A DNA stretch of 64,000 nucleotides from Luteibacter mycovicinus (GCF_000745235.1 NZ_JQNL01000001.1:3528001-3592000), one strand, 5' to 3'. Shown: positions 51,414 to 60,203, counted from the stretch's first letter. The notes: generated by a model from the letters alone, not told the origin. Numbers and translations: made by a program.

Positions 51414-53507
51414 ATGAAACCACTCCTCGCCGCGCTGGCCCTCGCCCTCGCGTCCGGCCCCGTTCTGGCCGCCGACGCCGACAGCGCCGCCACGCACCCG
51501 TTCTCCATCCGCGACCTCGTCATGATGGACCGGGTGGGTGATCCGCAGCTCTCGCCGGATGGCCGCTATGCGCTCTTCACCGTGCGAGCCACGGACTACG
51601 CAGCGAACAAGGGTGTGACCTCAATCTACCTGATGGACCTCAATAAGCCGCCGCAGCCGGTCAAAGTGGTGGAGAGGGGCTCGTCGCCCCGCTGGGCGCC
51701 GGATGGCCAGTCCATCTATTACGCGACGCCAAAGGACGGCGTGGCCCAGGTTTTCCATCGTACCTTCGAGGCGGACAAGACCAGGGGTCTGGCCCTGACC
51801 GTCCGCGCCGGTGACGCCGTGACCGACGGTCCGCTGGACGTCGGCTCGTTCAAGCTGTCGCCCGATGGCACGAAGCTGCTGTTGAGTTACGAGGTCTTCA
51901 CCGACTGCGCCGACCTGGCCTGCACCAAAGAGCGTCTGGATGGCCGGGAAAAGGACAAGTCCACTGGCACGGTCTACGACAAGCTGTTCGTCCGTCACTG
52001 GGATACCTGGGCCGATGGTCGCCGCAACCAGCTTTATATCGCTGATGCGTCGGCCCCCTCGCCGCCCTTGTTGCTCAGCCGCGGCATCGACGGCGAAGTG
52101 CCGAGCAAGCCGTTCGGTGGCGAGGATGAGTTCACCTTCTCGCCCGACGGCAAGACCGTCTACTTCGATGCCCGCATCGCCGGCACGACCGAGCCATGGT
52201 CGACCAACTTCGACGTCTACAGCGTTCCGGCTGATGGATCGGCCACGCCGACCAACCTGACGGCGGACAACCTCGCGTGGGACGCTAACCCGCTGGTGTC
52301 GCCGGACGGAAAGACGCTCTTCTATACAGCCATGAAGGATCCGGGCTCGGAAGCGGACCGCTTCGGTATCTGGGCGCTGGATATCGCCACGGGCGCGAAG
52401 CGCGAGATCGATCCGTCGTGGGACGCTTCGGCAAGCAGCCTGCAGATTTCGGCGGACGGCAAGACGCTTTACACGACGACCGACGACAAAGGCCAGCATC
52501 CGCTGTTCGCTGTGGACGTCGCGACCGGTAAGGCGACCATCCTGGTGACCGACGGTGCGGTGGGTGGCTTCTCTGCAGGCGCCAAGAAGATTCTGCTGAC
52601 GCGCGACGACCTCAAGCGTCCGGCGGATCTGTACACCGCCGACCTCAAGGGGAAGGGCCTCAAGCAGGTATCGCACTTCAACGCCAAGCGCATCAAGGGC
52701 GCGCAGACCGGTGACTTCGAGTTCTTCACCTTCAAGGGCGCGAACAACGACAGCGTGCAGGGCTACGTGGTCAAGCCGGTCGGCTACAAGAAAGGCAAGA
52801 CCTATCCGGTCGCCTTCATCATTCATGGCGGCCCGCAGGGCGCGATGACCAATAGCTGGAGCTATCGCTGGAACGCCCAGACTTATGCGGGGCAGGGCTT
52901 CGCGGTGGTGACGGTGAACTTCCACGGTTCAACCGGTTACGGCCAGGCCTTTACGAACGCGATCTCGGGCGACTGGGGCGGCAAGCCGCTGGAAGACCTG
53001 AAGCTCGGCTGGAGTGCCGCGCTGTCGAAGTACAGCTTCCTCGATGGCGATCGTGCCTGCGCTCTGGGCGCGAGCTACGGCGGTTACATGGTGTATTGGA
53101 TCGCCGGTGTGTGGAACCAGCCCTGGAAGTGCCTCGTCGATCACGACGGCGTCTTCGATGCGCGTGCCATGTACTACGACACTGAAGAACTCTGGTTCGA
53201 AGAGAAAGAGAACGGCGGTACGCAGTTCGACCATCCGGAGAACTACGAGCGTTTCAACCCGATCAATCACGTGAAGGACTGGCGCGTGCCGATGCTGGTG
53301 ATCCACGGCGGTAAGGACTTCCGCATTCCGGAAACGCAGGGACTGGGTGCGTTCACTGCACTGCAGCGTCGTGGCATTCCGAGCAAGCTGTTGCACTTCC
53401 CGGATGAGAACCATTGGGTGGTGAAGCCGCAGAACAGTGTTCAGTGGCATGAGACGGTGAATGCGTGGTTGAAGGAGTGGACGGCTCCCGGGGCTGGCGC
53501 GAAGTAA
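51414..53507 (+). CDS. S9-family prolyl oligopeptidase-type peptidase (secreted)
   Basis: The 697-aa protein has a signal peptide (MKPLLAALALALASGPVLA), then a beta-propeller of WD-like units (DPQLSPDGRYALFTV, TFSPDGKTVYFDARI). The C-terminal alpha/beta-hydrolase domain has FIIHGGPQGAMTNSW, the nucleophile Ser554 in ALGASYGGYMVYW, an Asp region VIHGGKDFRIPE and the His in FPDENHWV. It resembles periplasmic dipeptidyl/acylaminoacyl peptidases. ATG 51414 is the start; an upstream in-frame start at 51354 spoils the signal peptide. Confidence 0.92.
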   Translation: MKPLLAALALALASGPVLAADADSAATHPFSIRDLVMMDRVGDPQLSPDGRYALFTVRATDYAANKGVTSIYLMDLNKPPQPVKVVERGSSPRWAPDGQSIYYATPKDGVAQVFHRTFEADKTRGLALTVRAGDAVTDGPLDVGSFKLSPDGTKLLLSYEVFTDCADLACTKERLDGREKDKSTGTVYDKLFVRHWDTWADGRRNQLYIADASAPSPPLLLSRGIDGEVPSKPFGGEDEFTFSPDGKTVYFDARIAGTTEPWSTNFDVYSVPADGSATPTNLTADNLAWDANPLVSPDGKTLFYTAMKDPGSEADRFGIWALDIATGAKREIDPSWDASASSLQISADGKTLYTTTDDKGQHPLFAVDVATGKATILVTDGAVGGFSAGAKKILLTRDDLKRPADLYTADLKGKGLKQVSHFNAKRIKGAQTGDFEFFTFKGANNDSVQGYVVKPVGYKKGKTYPVAFIIHGGPQGAMTNSWSYRWNAQTYAGQGFAVVTVNFHGSTGYGQAFTNAISGDWGGKPLEDLKLGWSAALSKYSFLDGDRACALGASYGGYMVYWIAGVWNQPWKCLVDHDGVFDARAMYYDTEELWFEEKENGGTQFDHPENYERFNPINHVKDWRVPMLVIHGGKDFRIPETQGLGAFTALQRRGIPSKLLHFPDENHWVVKPQNSVQWHETVNAWLKEWTAPGAGAK

Positions 53508-53520
53508 GCGTAATCATTGA

Positions 53521-53548
53521 GCGGCGGCCCTAGGGTCGCCGTTCTTTC
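53521..53548 (+). terminator. Rho-independent terminator after the S9 peptidase gene
   Basis: GCGGCGGCCC, TA, GGGTCGCCGT then TCTTTC: a GC-rich stem with one mismatch and a short T-rich tail, 13 bases past the stop codon. Confidence 0.65.
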
Positions 53549-53567
53549 ATGGACGAGGAGGTGGTGT

Positions 53568-54104
53568 ATGAGGGGCCGGGGCAATGAGCGTATTTTTTCG
53601 ACGCCGGATAAGCGTGTCTTCCAGGCATGCGGGATAGTGCTGCTCGTCGGGGCGCTCGCGGTGGCTGTATCGCAGATCCGGCCGGCTGACGACTGGATTC
53701 ATATCCTTGGCACCTTGTCGATCGCCGTCGGTTCTGTGGCGGCCTTCGGCATTTTGCCGACGCTTATGACCCGGGACCTCGTGCTGACAGCCGACGGTGT
53801 GGCGCGGTCGTGCCTCGGGATTCGTACTGGCTTTGTGCGATGGGAGGAGATCACTAGCGTCCGGGTCCGGGATGTGAGCGCCAGGGGATGGGTGATCCGC
53901 TATTACGGGATTTATATCGAGAACAGGGATCGGTGCGCGCGGTTGAACCTTACCAGTGAGCACGAAGGCATTGAAGAACTGCTTGCGATCCTGGGCGCCG
54001 AAGCCGCCAAGAGGGATATCCCGATCTTCATTCGGAAGATGGGCTGGCCGGTATCGGTGCTGCATATTCCGTTGCCTGATGAAGATCCGCGGAGTATGTG
54101 GTGA
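53568..54104 (+). CDS. Small membrane protein with PH-like domain
   Basis: The 178-aa product has two membrane spans (VFQACGIVLLVGALAVAVS and ILGTLSIAVGSVAAFGILP). A domain follows with LVLTADGVARSCLGIRTGFVRWEEITSVRV, the pattern of bacterial PH-like (bPH) proteins. The ATG at 53568 has GGAGGTGG upstream; the frame continues to 53517 without a better start. Function unknown. Confidence 0.65.
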   Translation: MRGRGNERIFSTPDKRVFQACGIVLLVGALAVAVSQIRPADDWIHILGTLSIAVGSVAAFGILPTLMTRDLVLTADGVARSCLGIRTGFVRWEEITSVRVRDVSARGWVIRYYGIYIENRDRCARLNLTSEHEGIEELLAILGAEAAKRDIPIFIRKMGWPVSVLHIPLPDEDPRSMW

Positions 54105-54437
54105 TGCTTTGCTGTTTTGTCGTATTGCTCCCGATGCTGGGAAGCCATCATTGAGATGCTGATCGACGTAACATTCTCCTGGTGAATTTGCTTTTGCGCA
54201 TCGGCGGTCTCTTTGTGGGAGATTACCCTTGTCCGTGATTGGATCTCGTGGGATGCAGCGGTGGCCGGTCGCCCTACAGACAACCGCAAGTTGTTTTGCT
54301 ACGGTCTCCCCGTTGCCTGCGTCGTCGCTATCCCAGCCTCGCAGGCAACCATCGCTCCAAGCGGTGAAAAGCGCGAGCCAAGGGTGCGCCAACACCCAAG
54401 GCCCGCTGACCACAAATAACTTCGAAGGAGTCGATCT
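54105..54437. other. Non-coding stretch with an inverted repeat
   Basis: No convincing gene. It holds a perfect 10-base inverted repeat (GTTGCCTGCG at 54312-54321 and CGCAGGCAAC at 54340-54349) with an 18-base loop. It precedes the small ORF and the duplicated module. Confidence 0.5.
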
Positions 54438-54539
54438 GTGGCTACCCACGATCATACGGTAAACGCTCGCCCGCCGAATCCCGCTGGCGGCAACCCCACC
54501 GGTAACCGGACCGTCTGCCGATCTCGCAGACACGGTTGA
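54438..54539 (+). CDS. Possible 33-aa ORF
   Basis: GTG 54438 has GAAGGAG seven bases upstream and opens 33 codons (MATHDHTVNARPPNPAGGN...). The downstream part of this sequence is repeated in degenerate form at 55852 onward. It may be a short gene or the remnant of one. It belongs to the same repeated module as the 91-aa gene that follows. Confidence 0.35.
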   Translation: MATHDHTVNARPPNPAGGNPTGNRTVCRSRRHG

Positions 54540-54769
54540 ATAACCGCGGCGCCAGCCGTTTTCTGAGTATTTTCTCTGCCGTCCTACCCGGCGCGTAGTC
54601 ATGTGGATGCTCGGAACGTCAGCCGCCGCGACACACTTCGTCAATCACGCCATCCGGTGCCCGGTCTCGGGCAGCCGGTGAATCCGCGAATCCGTCTGAT
54701 CCGCGGCACGTCGTGTTGTGCACGGCGTGCCGCACCTGAAGGAAAGCGGCGACCATCAAGGAGATCGCG

Positions 54770-55045
54770 ATGTCGGAATCGAACACGCACAGGAGCGGGA
54801 GCGGCCTCATCTATCACGCCGACCCGGAGGCGACGGCGCATGACCTCATGAACGAGGCCACCGAGTGGCTACAGTACGCACGGGGCCTTACCGGCTTGCT
54901 ATCGGACCTGATCCACGAGGCCGATGCCGTGGACTGCCAGCGCATGGCGCTTGGTCTGGAAGCCGTCGGAGCGCTGATGCACATGGGGATCCAGTGCACC
55001 GCTCAGGCACACGTCCGGATGTGCTGGGAGCGGGACAGGATCTGA
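54770..55045 (+). CDS. Small unrecognised protein (DUF3077-like)
   Basis: The 91-aa protein has a disordered N-terminus (MSESNTHRSGSG) and then two helices (ATEWLQYARGLTGLLSDLIH, RMALGLEAVGALMHMGIQ). The pattern recalls the DUF3077-type small proteins of Pseudomonas, but this is a weak match. AAGGAG-like sequence precedes the ATG. A mutated, shortened copy lies at 56013-56162. Confidence 0.6.
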   Translation: MSESNTHRSGSGLIYHADPEATAHDLMNEATEWLQYARGLTGLLSDLIHEADAVDCQRMALGLEAVGALMHMGIQCTAQAHVRMCWERDRI

Positions 55046-55139
55046 TGTATCACGGGCGAGCGTCGAGCTGGGGATGACTGGTGGTGAAAGGCCGTCGCAC
55101 CGTCGGAGGTCATTGGTTACTTGGATTACTTTCCTCGCC

Positions 55140-55837
55140 TCAAAGCGTCTGAAGAAACGCCTTCAAATCCCCACGCTCCCGCGCAGTCAGTTCGATTCGG
55201 TACCCCGTATTGAGCGCGCGAATAGACCTCCCGGTCCACGGCATCATCCAGTGTTCTGACGCTTACGTCGTGCATGTGCGGTGTCGTTAGGCGAACCTCG
55301 CGAAGAGACGGCATGGCAAAGGATTTCAGGTGAGCCACTTTATGGCTTACCGCGAAATGCCCAAGTTCCGCCTCGTTTGCATGCGTCGCAACGCGATCGC
55401 CCAGTGCATTCCCTGAGAGACTATGATCAAGCACCCCCTGGGTGAGAGCGGGAAGGGTGAGCGCGATATCGTCCATGCTGACGCCCGATCGATTGGAACA
55501 GATCGTCTGTCAGGCGTGCGTCCGACAGTTTATGGCACGTGCAACATTGGCTCTTGCCGGCGAAGAGCCGCATGCCGAGCTTTTCCGTTCGTCGATCGCG
55601 GTTGTTTCGCCCCGCGTGAATCGCTCAAGCCGGGTTGGCGCCATCGGCAATCCGCGCAGGGCAGGCCGTCACCCCTGCGGAAATCTGCTGGGCGAGCTTC
55701 TCGGTCGGTACGCCCGACGGCATCCACGGCGAGTAGTCGCTGAGGAATGCGACTTTTGAAGCCACGTCGGCCCGATCAAGCAGGCCCATCTCCACCGGGC
55801 TGCTGAAAGGATTTATCACCGCGTCTTCGAGCTTGTC
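55140..55837 (-). pseudogene. Di-heme cytochrome c peroxidase (MauG-like) remnant
   Basis: On the minus strand, family blocks occur in order but in different frames: VINPFSSPVEMGLLDRADVA; RLERFTRGETTAIDE; EKLGMRLFAGKSQCCTCHKL (the CxxCH heme site); ELGHFAVSH, then PSLREVRLTTPHMHD; and ELTARERGDLKAFLQTL ending at TGA 55140. At least three frameshifts separate them, and the whole N-terminal half with the first heme site is missing. The 5' edge coincides with the start of a repeat copy. Confidence 0.85.
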
Positions 55838-55851
55838 TCAGTGCGGCGTCT

Positions 55852-56162
55852 CCCCGTTAGCGGCAATCCATCGGTCACCGCACGGTCTGTCGGTATCGCA
55901 ATTGCGGCTGAATGACCTGCACACCTGACGTTCGCTGAGTATTTTCTGTGTCATCCTGTGCGGCGTGTAGCGATGCGGACGCTCCGAGCGCACGAATACC
56001 AGCGCTGCATCACCGGCCTGCTGTCGCCCTGATTTGAAACAGCCTGCGCCATGGACTGCTAGTGTGTGTCACTCGGTCTGTAAGCCATTGGTGCGCCGAT
56101 CCACATGGTGATTCGTGCACTACGCAAGCACATATCCGGACGTGCGCTGAGCGAGGAGGGCA
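55852..56162 (+). pseudogene. Degenerate second copy of the small-gene module
   Basis: From 55852 the sequence follows 54479 onward with many changes (shared: GCGGCAA, CTGAGTATTTTCT, GCGTGTAG). It then jumps, near 56013, to a match of 54889-55040 (CCGGCCTGCTGTCG; CATATCCGGACGTGC against the intact CACGTCCGGATGTGC). About 280 bases of the intact copy are deleted, and stops interrupt the 91-aa frame. The remaining bases to 56304 hold no gene that I can support. Confidence 0.75.
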
Positions 56163-56304
56163 GTGGGCGGACATCTTCGGTCCATCTTACGGAGCTGTCG
56201 CTCCGCTTGAGATTGACGTGCCCGTGCGACACACTTACAGAGCGGGCACGAACCCGCGGTGTGGGCGCTAGTCTACTTATCGCTATTCGCCAGGAAATCA
56301 GGAT

Positions 56305-56739
56305 ATGCACCAGGGCACCAGGGTTTGGACGTCTGTCGCGCTCGGTATGCTGTTTATGTCGGATAGCGCTCGTTCGCAGATGACCCTGCCTCCCGACCCC
56401 ACTCTCGTTGCTCGGAATGCGGAGCTCCGGCTTCGCCCGTCGTATCAACAGTGTATCGACGCCAGCATGGCTGCCACTCCGTTACTTTTGGAATGCAGTT
56501 CGAACGAATTTGCCTTTCAGGATGGGCGGCTGAATGATGCGTACAAGAAGCTACGCGCGTCACTCAACGAGCAGCAGCGGCTGAAGCTCAGGGATGAAGA
56601 GCGAGAATGGCTTGCAGGGAAGAAGATTCAATGTTCCAGCGGCGAGGAGCCCGGGCAAGGTGACCTGATAGTCTCGGCGACATGTGAGGTCGTGGAGACG
56701 GCGAAACGGGCTAACGAGCTAATCAATCGTTTGAAGTAG
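56305..56739 (+). CDS. DUF1311 (LprI-type) lysozyme-inhibitor-like protein, candidate immunity
   Basis: The 144-aa product has an N-terminal signal peptide (TSVALGMLFMSDSARSQ) and the DUF1311 pattern: SYQQCIDAS, LLECSSNEFAFQDGRLNDAY, LRDEEREWLAGKKIQC, with four cysteines for two disulfides. DUF1311 members such as LprI inhibit lysozymes in the periplasm. It lies 27 bases upstream of a putative peptidoglycan hydrolase effector, so it is well placed to protect the producer. AGGAAATCAGGAT precedes the ATG. Confidence 0.8.
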   Translation: MHQGTRVWTSVALGMLFMSDSARSQMTLPPDPTLVARNAELRLRPSYQQCIDASMAATPLLLECSSNEFAFQDGRLNDAYKKLRASLNEQQRLKLRDEEREWLAGKKIQCSSGEEPGQGDLIVSATCEVVETAKRANELINRLK

Positions 56740-56766
56740 CAGAGCCGATTCAACAAGGAGATAGCA

Positions 56767-58125
56767 ATGACGGACCAAAAAGCATGGCAGCTTGGCCATA
56801 CCTCCTCCATCTTCGAATCTGGAAGTGCCGGACCCGGTACCGTGTCAAGTGGCGCCGGCGATCACGGGGGAGTTTCATATGGAACGTACCAATTATCTAG
56901 TAAGGCAGGTACGGCAGCAGAGTATGTGGCGCAATCGCGTTACGCAGATCGGTTCAAGGGTTTGACGCCCGGAACACCCGAATTTGGCGTTGCATGGGGA
57001 CGAGTGGCGGCAGACGAACCCGGTTTCGGCGGCGATCAGCACGATTTCATCAGGCGCACACACTATGACCCGCGAATGGGAGATCTCCTTTCCATAGGTA
57101 TTGATGTGAACGCCCGCGGGGCCGCCGTGCAAGACATGGTCTGGAGTACGGCGGTTCAGTACCGCGGCCTGACGGCGAGCAAAATTCAACGCGGACTGAA
57201 GGAGCGCTTTGGAGAAAGTTACGACGCGTCGAAACTGTCCGATCAGGACATTGTGGATGCGGTACAAGAATCGAAGCTTCGACATGTCGCCACCGATTTT
57301 CGTGGTTCAGCGCAAAACCTTCCGGGTCTGGAAACGCGAATTGCTACGGAGCGCTTAGCGCTTGCGCACTTCGCCATAAGCGGGATGCCAGCGAGCTCTG
57401 CTGAAATGAACGCGTACTGGCATGCGTCCGCTCCGCTGGCACAGGGGGCATCCGGTCCAGGTGTTACAGAACTGCAGACCAGGCTGCGCGACCTTGGCTA
57501 CCACCGAAACGATGGTGCGGCTGTCGTCGCCGACGGTAGCTATGGCCCATCGACGCGTGAGGCAGTGCAGAGCTTTCAACGGACGGTTGGTCTTCCTGCC
57601 AGCGGGAACGCTGGTGCGCTGACTCAGCTGCTTCTGAAGGATCAGGAGCAAGCTCGCAACAACGCGATCGAGGCCGTGTCGCAGGCCAATACCCGGAGTC
57701 CTGTGTGCCGCCTGGATGACTCTGCACACCCGGATAATGCGAGCTTCCTGCGCACCCGTGCATTGGTCCACGATCTGGATCGAGGTTACGGCCGTGAGCC
57801 GGATCAGCGAAGCGACAACCTGGCCGCGTCGCTGATTGTCCGTGCACGAGACGCTGGCCTGGCTCGCGTCGACAAGATAGCGCTGAGTGACGATTGCAGT
57901 CGGCTGTGGGGCGTCGAACGCATGCCTGGAGCGCGAGACGCGCTTTTCGATAAATGCACGAGCGTTCCTGTAATAGAGGCGATGAACACGACGATCCTGC
58001 AGGCATCACTTCAATGGCCTGAAGCCATGCGATCTTTTGAGCAACAGCAACAACCATCGCGGGCTCAAAGCCAGCAGCATGACATACAGCAAGCGCAGGT
58101 TCCGAATAGCGCTCCGACTCGCTGA
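56767..58125 (+). CDS. Putative T4SS antibacterial effector: lysozyme-like, PG-binding, XVIPCD tail
   Basis: The 452-aa product has three parts. About 18-215 is a lysozyme/chitosanase-like domain (GTVSSGAGDHGGVSYGTYQL). About 228-285 is a PG_binding_1 domain (GVTELQTRLRDLGYH, DGSYGPSTREAVQSFQ). About 320-452 resembles the Xanthomonas VirD4-interacting C-terminal domain: HPDNASFLRTRALVHDLDRG, NLAASLIVRARDAGLARVDK, ALSDDCSRLWGVE, then a Gln-rich tail. Such proteins are delivered by antibacterial T4SSs and cut peptidoglycan. There is no signal peptide, as expected. The DUF1311 gene upstream may be its immunity. No T4SS genes are in the window. Confidence 0.8.
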   Translation: MTDQKAWQLGHTSSIFESGSAGPGTVSSGAGDHGGVSYGTYQLSSKAGTAAEYVAQSRYADRFKGLTPGTPEFGVAWGRVAADEPGFGGDQHDFIRRTHYDPRMGDLLSIGIDVNARGAAVQDMVWSTAVQYRGLTASKIQRGLKERFGESYDASKLSDQDIVDAVQESKLRHVATDFRGSAQNLPGLETRIATERLALAHFAISGMPASSAEMNAYWHASAPLAQGASGPGVTELQTRLRDLGYHRNDGAAVVADGSYGPSTREAVQSFQRTVGLPASGNAGALTQLLLKDQEQARNNAIEAVSQANTRSPVCRLDDSAHPDNASFLRTRALVHDLDRGYGREPDQRSDNLAASLIVRARDAGLARVDKIALSDDCSRLWGVERMPGARDALFDKCTSVPVIEAMNTTILQASLQWPEAMRSFEQQQQPSRAQSQQHDIQQAQVPNSAPTR

Positions 58126-58192
58126 CGTCCCTGATATTCAAAGAGGACGGTTTCGGCGCGGAGGCGATCTAAATCCGGACTGAGATGCTTCA

Positions 58193-58220
58193 GGGCCGCC
58201 GCACCGGGGTGTGGCGGCCC
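58193..58220. terminator. Hairpin between the converging effector and deaminase-like genes
   Basis: GGGCCGCCGCAC and GTGTGGCGGCCC form a 12-base stem with one G-T pair around a four-base loop. It lies in the 109-base gap between converging genes; neither side has a long T-run, so terminator function is likely but not certain. Confidence 0.5.
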
Positions 58221-58234
58221 GTTAGAACCGCAGG

Positions 58235-59056
58235 TCACATCCGCGGACAAAAATTATCCGCAATCTTCCCCGCCCGCTCGTTCTCCACCCGCAGATGAAA
58301 GTCCCGCAACATCCGGTTCTTCGTCATCTGAAACAACCGCACATCCCCGGTCGCTCCCGGCTCATACGCCGGCAGATGAATCACATGGATATTCACGTGA
58401 TAAGCATCCGAGAAAATCTGAAACGCCTTCCGGCAAGCCTGACATGGCGGCTGTGACACCCAGGCCGCGATAACCCCGCCCCGTGGGATGTTCCCCGCCA
58501 GAATATCGCGCTCGATCGTGCGCAACGCGCGCATCTCCGCGTCATACCCACGCCCTAGACGGGCGGTCGAGTCACCCGCCATCGACTCCTCGAGAATGGA
58601 GTGCTCGCCGTCGGGAATGCGCGCATACACGTTCGGATTCACATCGGAGTAGTACTGGGCCCAGTCCGGCATATCGAAGCTCGGTACCGGTACGCCCGTC
58701 TCGCGCGGCAGGGCCGCCGCGGCCACGCGCCCGGACAGACCGTGATAAAGCGTCGTGCGTGGGCGCCCCGTGCTGTCGATCCACCTGTACTTCACCTGCG
58801 CCGCGGTGGCCTTGGCCCATTCCATGCGGAACCCGGTGTAGGCGCGCTCCGTGGTGGTCGCCGGCCCGTGTGCCGCCGCATAGCGCTGCGCACCGCGAAG
58901 GTGGTACTTGAACGTGCTGACCAGATTTTCCTTCGCGGCGAGCATCGCCTCGGGGGATGTCACTTCGATGTACTTCACCGTTCCCGCGACAGTGATGGAC
59001 GAGGTAAGAAGCAAGGCGACGGCGGCAGCCGCGCGAAATAAGCGAAACGATGTCAT
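58235..59056 (-). CDS. Secreted protein with cytidine-deaminase-like motif
   Basis: The 273-aa protein has a signal peptide (MTSFRLFRAAAAVALLLTSSITVAG). Its C-terminal half carries GYDAEMRALRTIERDIL and VSQPPCQACRKAFQIFSDA. The Asp172-x-Glu174 plus Pro-Cys205-x-x-Cys208 arrangement is that of zinc deaminases, with Asp for the usual His. Toxin deaminase families allow such variants. It starts at ATG 59056 (or 59071), 25 bases after the upstream secreted-protein gene, so they are likely one operon. Substrate and secretion route are unknown. Confidence 0.6.
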   Translation of the reverse strand: MTSFRLFRAAAAVALLLTSSITVAGTVKYIEVTSPEAMLAAKENLVSTFKYHLRGAQRYAAAHGPATTTERAYTGFRMEWAKATAAQVKYRWIDSTGRPRTTLYHGLSGRVAAAALPRETGVPVPSFDMPDWAQYYSDVNPNVYARIPDGEHSILEESMAGDSTARLGRGYDAEMRALRTIERDILAGNIPRGGVIAAWVSQPPCQACRKAFQIFSDAYHVNIHVIHLPAYEPGATGDVRLFQMTKNRMLRDFHLRVENERAGKIADNFCPRM

Positions 59057-59081
59057 AAGTAAGTCATCCATGATGGAAGAT

Positions 59082-60203
59082 TCAGAAGCGGCGGCAGAGA
59101 AGTCCGGACGAGCGCTCCTGGAGCGCGAGGGCTTCCTCCTCTTCGATCTCACCGGAGGCGGCGAGATCTTCCGCGGCCAGGGTCTCGACGAATTCCGCGG
59201 CGGCAAGGACGTCCAGCACGATACCGAACGGGACGAGGAGGGCGAGCACGTTCGCCAGCGGCGACTTCTCCGGCTGGCGTTCGCGGACCAGGCCGGCCTG
59301 CCGGCGAAATTCCTCGTTGTACCAGGCGTAGACCGCGCGGTCGCTCGCGTCGACGAAGCACACCGGGCCCTGCGTGGGGTCGAGGCTCGCGACGCCTTCG
59401 CGATAGCGGAAGGTCTCCGTGCAGGGCGGCGCGACATACGACTGATTGTCACGATACGCGGCGGCGACGCGCGCGATGCGGAACGGCGTACCGATCTCGC
59501 GCAGGCCGCGAAACGATGGCCGGGCGACGGTGTGTCGGTTCACTTCGCTCTCGAGGACGTCGCGTAGATACTGCGCGTCATAGGCATCGAGTGAGCCGCC
59601 AGCCGGGGTGGCCATGAAGCGTTCGAGCACGTCGGGCTCGACGTTGCGGACCTCCCGCTGGTCGACCGGTGTCCCGGCGATGCGTTCGCGCAGAATCTGC
59701 GCCGCCACGGCGTACTTGGCGGCAAAGGTGCTGTGTGCGCTGCCGAAGATCGTGAGCGACTGGTTGAAAATGTCCGACTCGACGCCCGCCTTGATCGCGC
59801 TCAGGGCCGAATGTTCGGACCCGTAGCCGGGGAAGGCGTGGGGCAGGCCCACGTGCTCGGGGTGCGCCTTCGTGAAGCCCAGGTCCCATTGCAGAATCTC
59901 CCACGCCTGCTGCCAGTACAAAGGTCGGCCCGGGCGATCGAGCCGTGCCGCGGCGGCGGCGAAGGCGGGATCGACCTGGGCGGCGTCGAAGGCGGCCGGC
60001 TCGGTATAAGCGTGTGAGGGCAGGTGGCTCGGGCGGAGCAGGCGCTCTTTCCAGTACGCGTCGTTGAAGCCGGCATCGTAGGCCTCAGCGGGCGTGTGGC
60101 GCTCCGCGAGATAGGCCTTGAGGAAATCGACCGGGGGAAGGTCGGCGGCCACGGCCGGCAAAGGGAGCAGGGCGAGGGCCAGGAGTTTGGAATTGAGGTG
60201 CAT
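59082..60203 (-). CDS. Secreted protein of unknown function, partner of the deaminase-like gene
   Basis: The 373-aa product has a signal peptide (MHLNSKLLALALLPLPAVAA), then a helical region with no family I recognise (AFPGYGSEHSALSAIKAGVE, IFGSAHSTFAAKYAVAAQIL). Near the C-terminus a hydrophobic stretch (LANVLALLVPFGIVLDVLA) and an acidic tail follow. Two cysteines (PPCTET, PVCFVD) may pair. The gene sits immediately upstream of the deaminase-like gene on the same strand and could be its chaperone, inhibitor or transporter; none is shown by sequence. Confidence 0.55.
   Translation of the reverse strand: MHLNSKLLALALLPLPAVAADLPPVDFLKAYLAERHTPAEAYDAGFNDAYWKERLLRPSHLPSHAYTEPAAFDAAQVDPAFAAAAARLDRPGRPLYWQQAWEILQWDLGFTKAHPEHVGLPHAFPGYGSEHSALSAIKAGVESDIFNQSLTIFGSAHSTFAAKYAVAAQILRERIAGTPVDQREVRNVEPDVLERFMATPAGGSLDAYDAQYLRDVLESEVNRHTVARPSFRGLREIGTPFRIARVAAAYRDNQSYVAPPCTETFRYREGVASLDPTQGPVCFVDASDRAVYAWYNEEFRRQAGLVRERQPEKSPLANVLALLVPFGIVLDVLAAAEFVETLAAEDLAASGEIEEEEALALQERSSGLLCRRF

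Noticed and set aside
55126..55476. Intact 116-aa gene on the minus strand
   Set aside because: It matches only a middle-to-late part of MauG-type peroxidases, and the true C-terminal block (ELTARERGDLKAFLQTL) continues in another frame, so it is part of a pseudogene.
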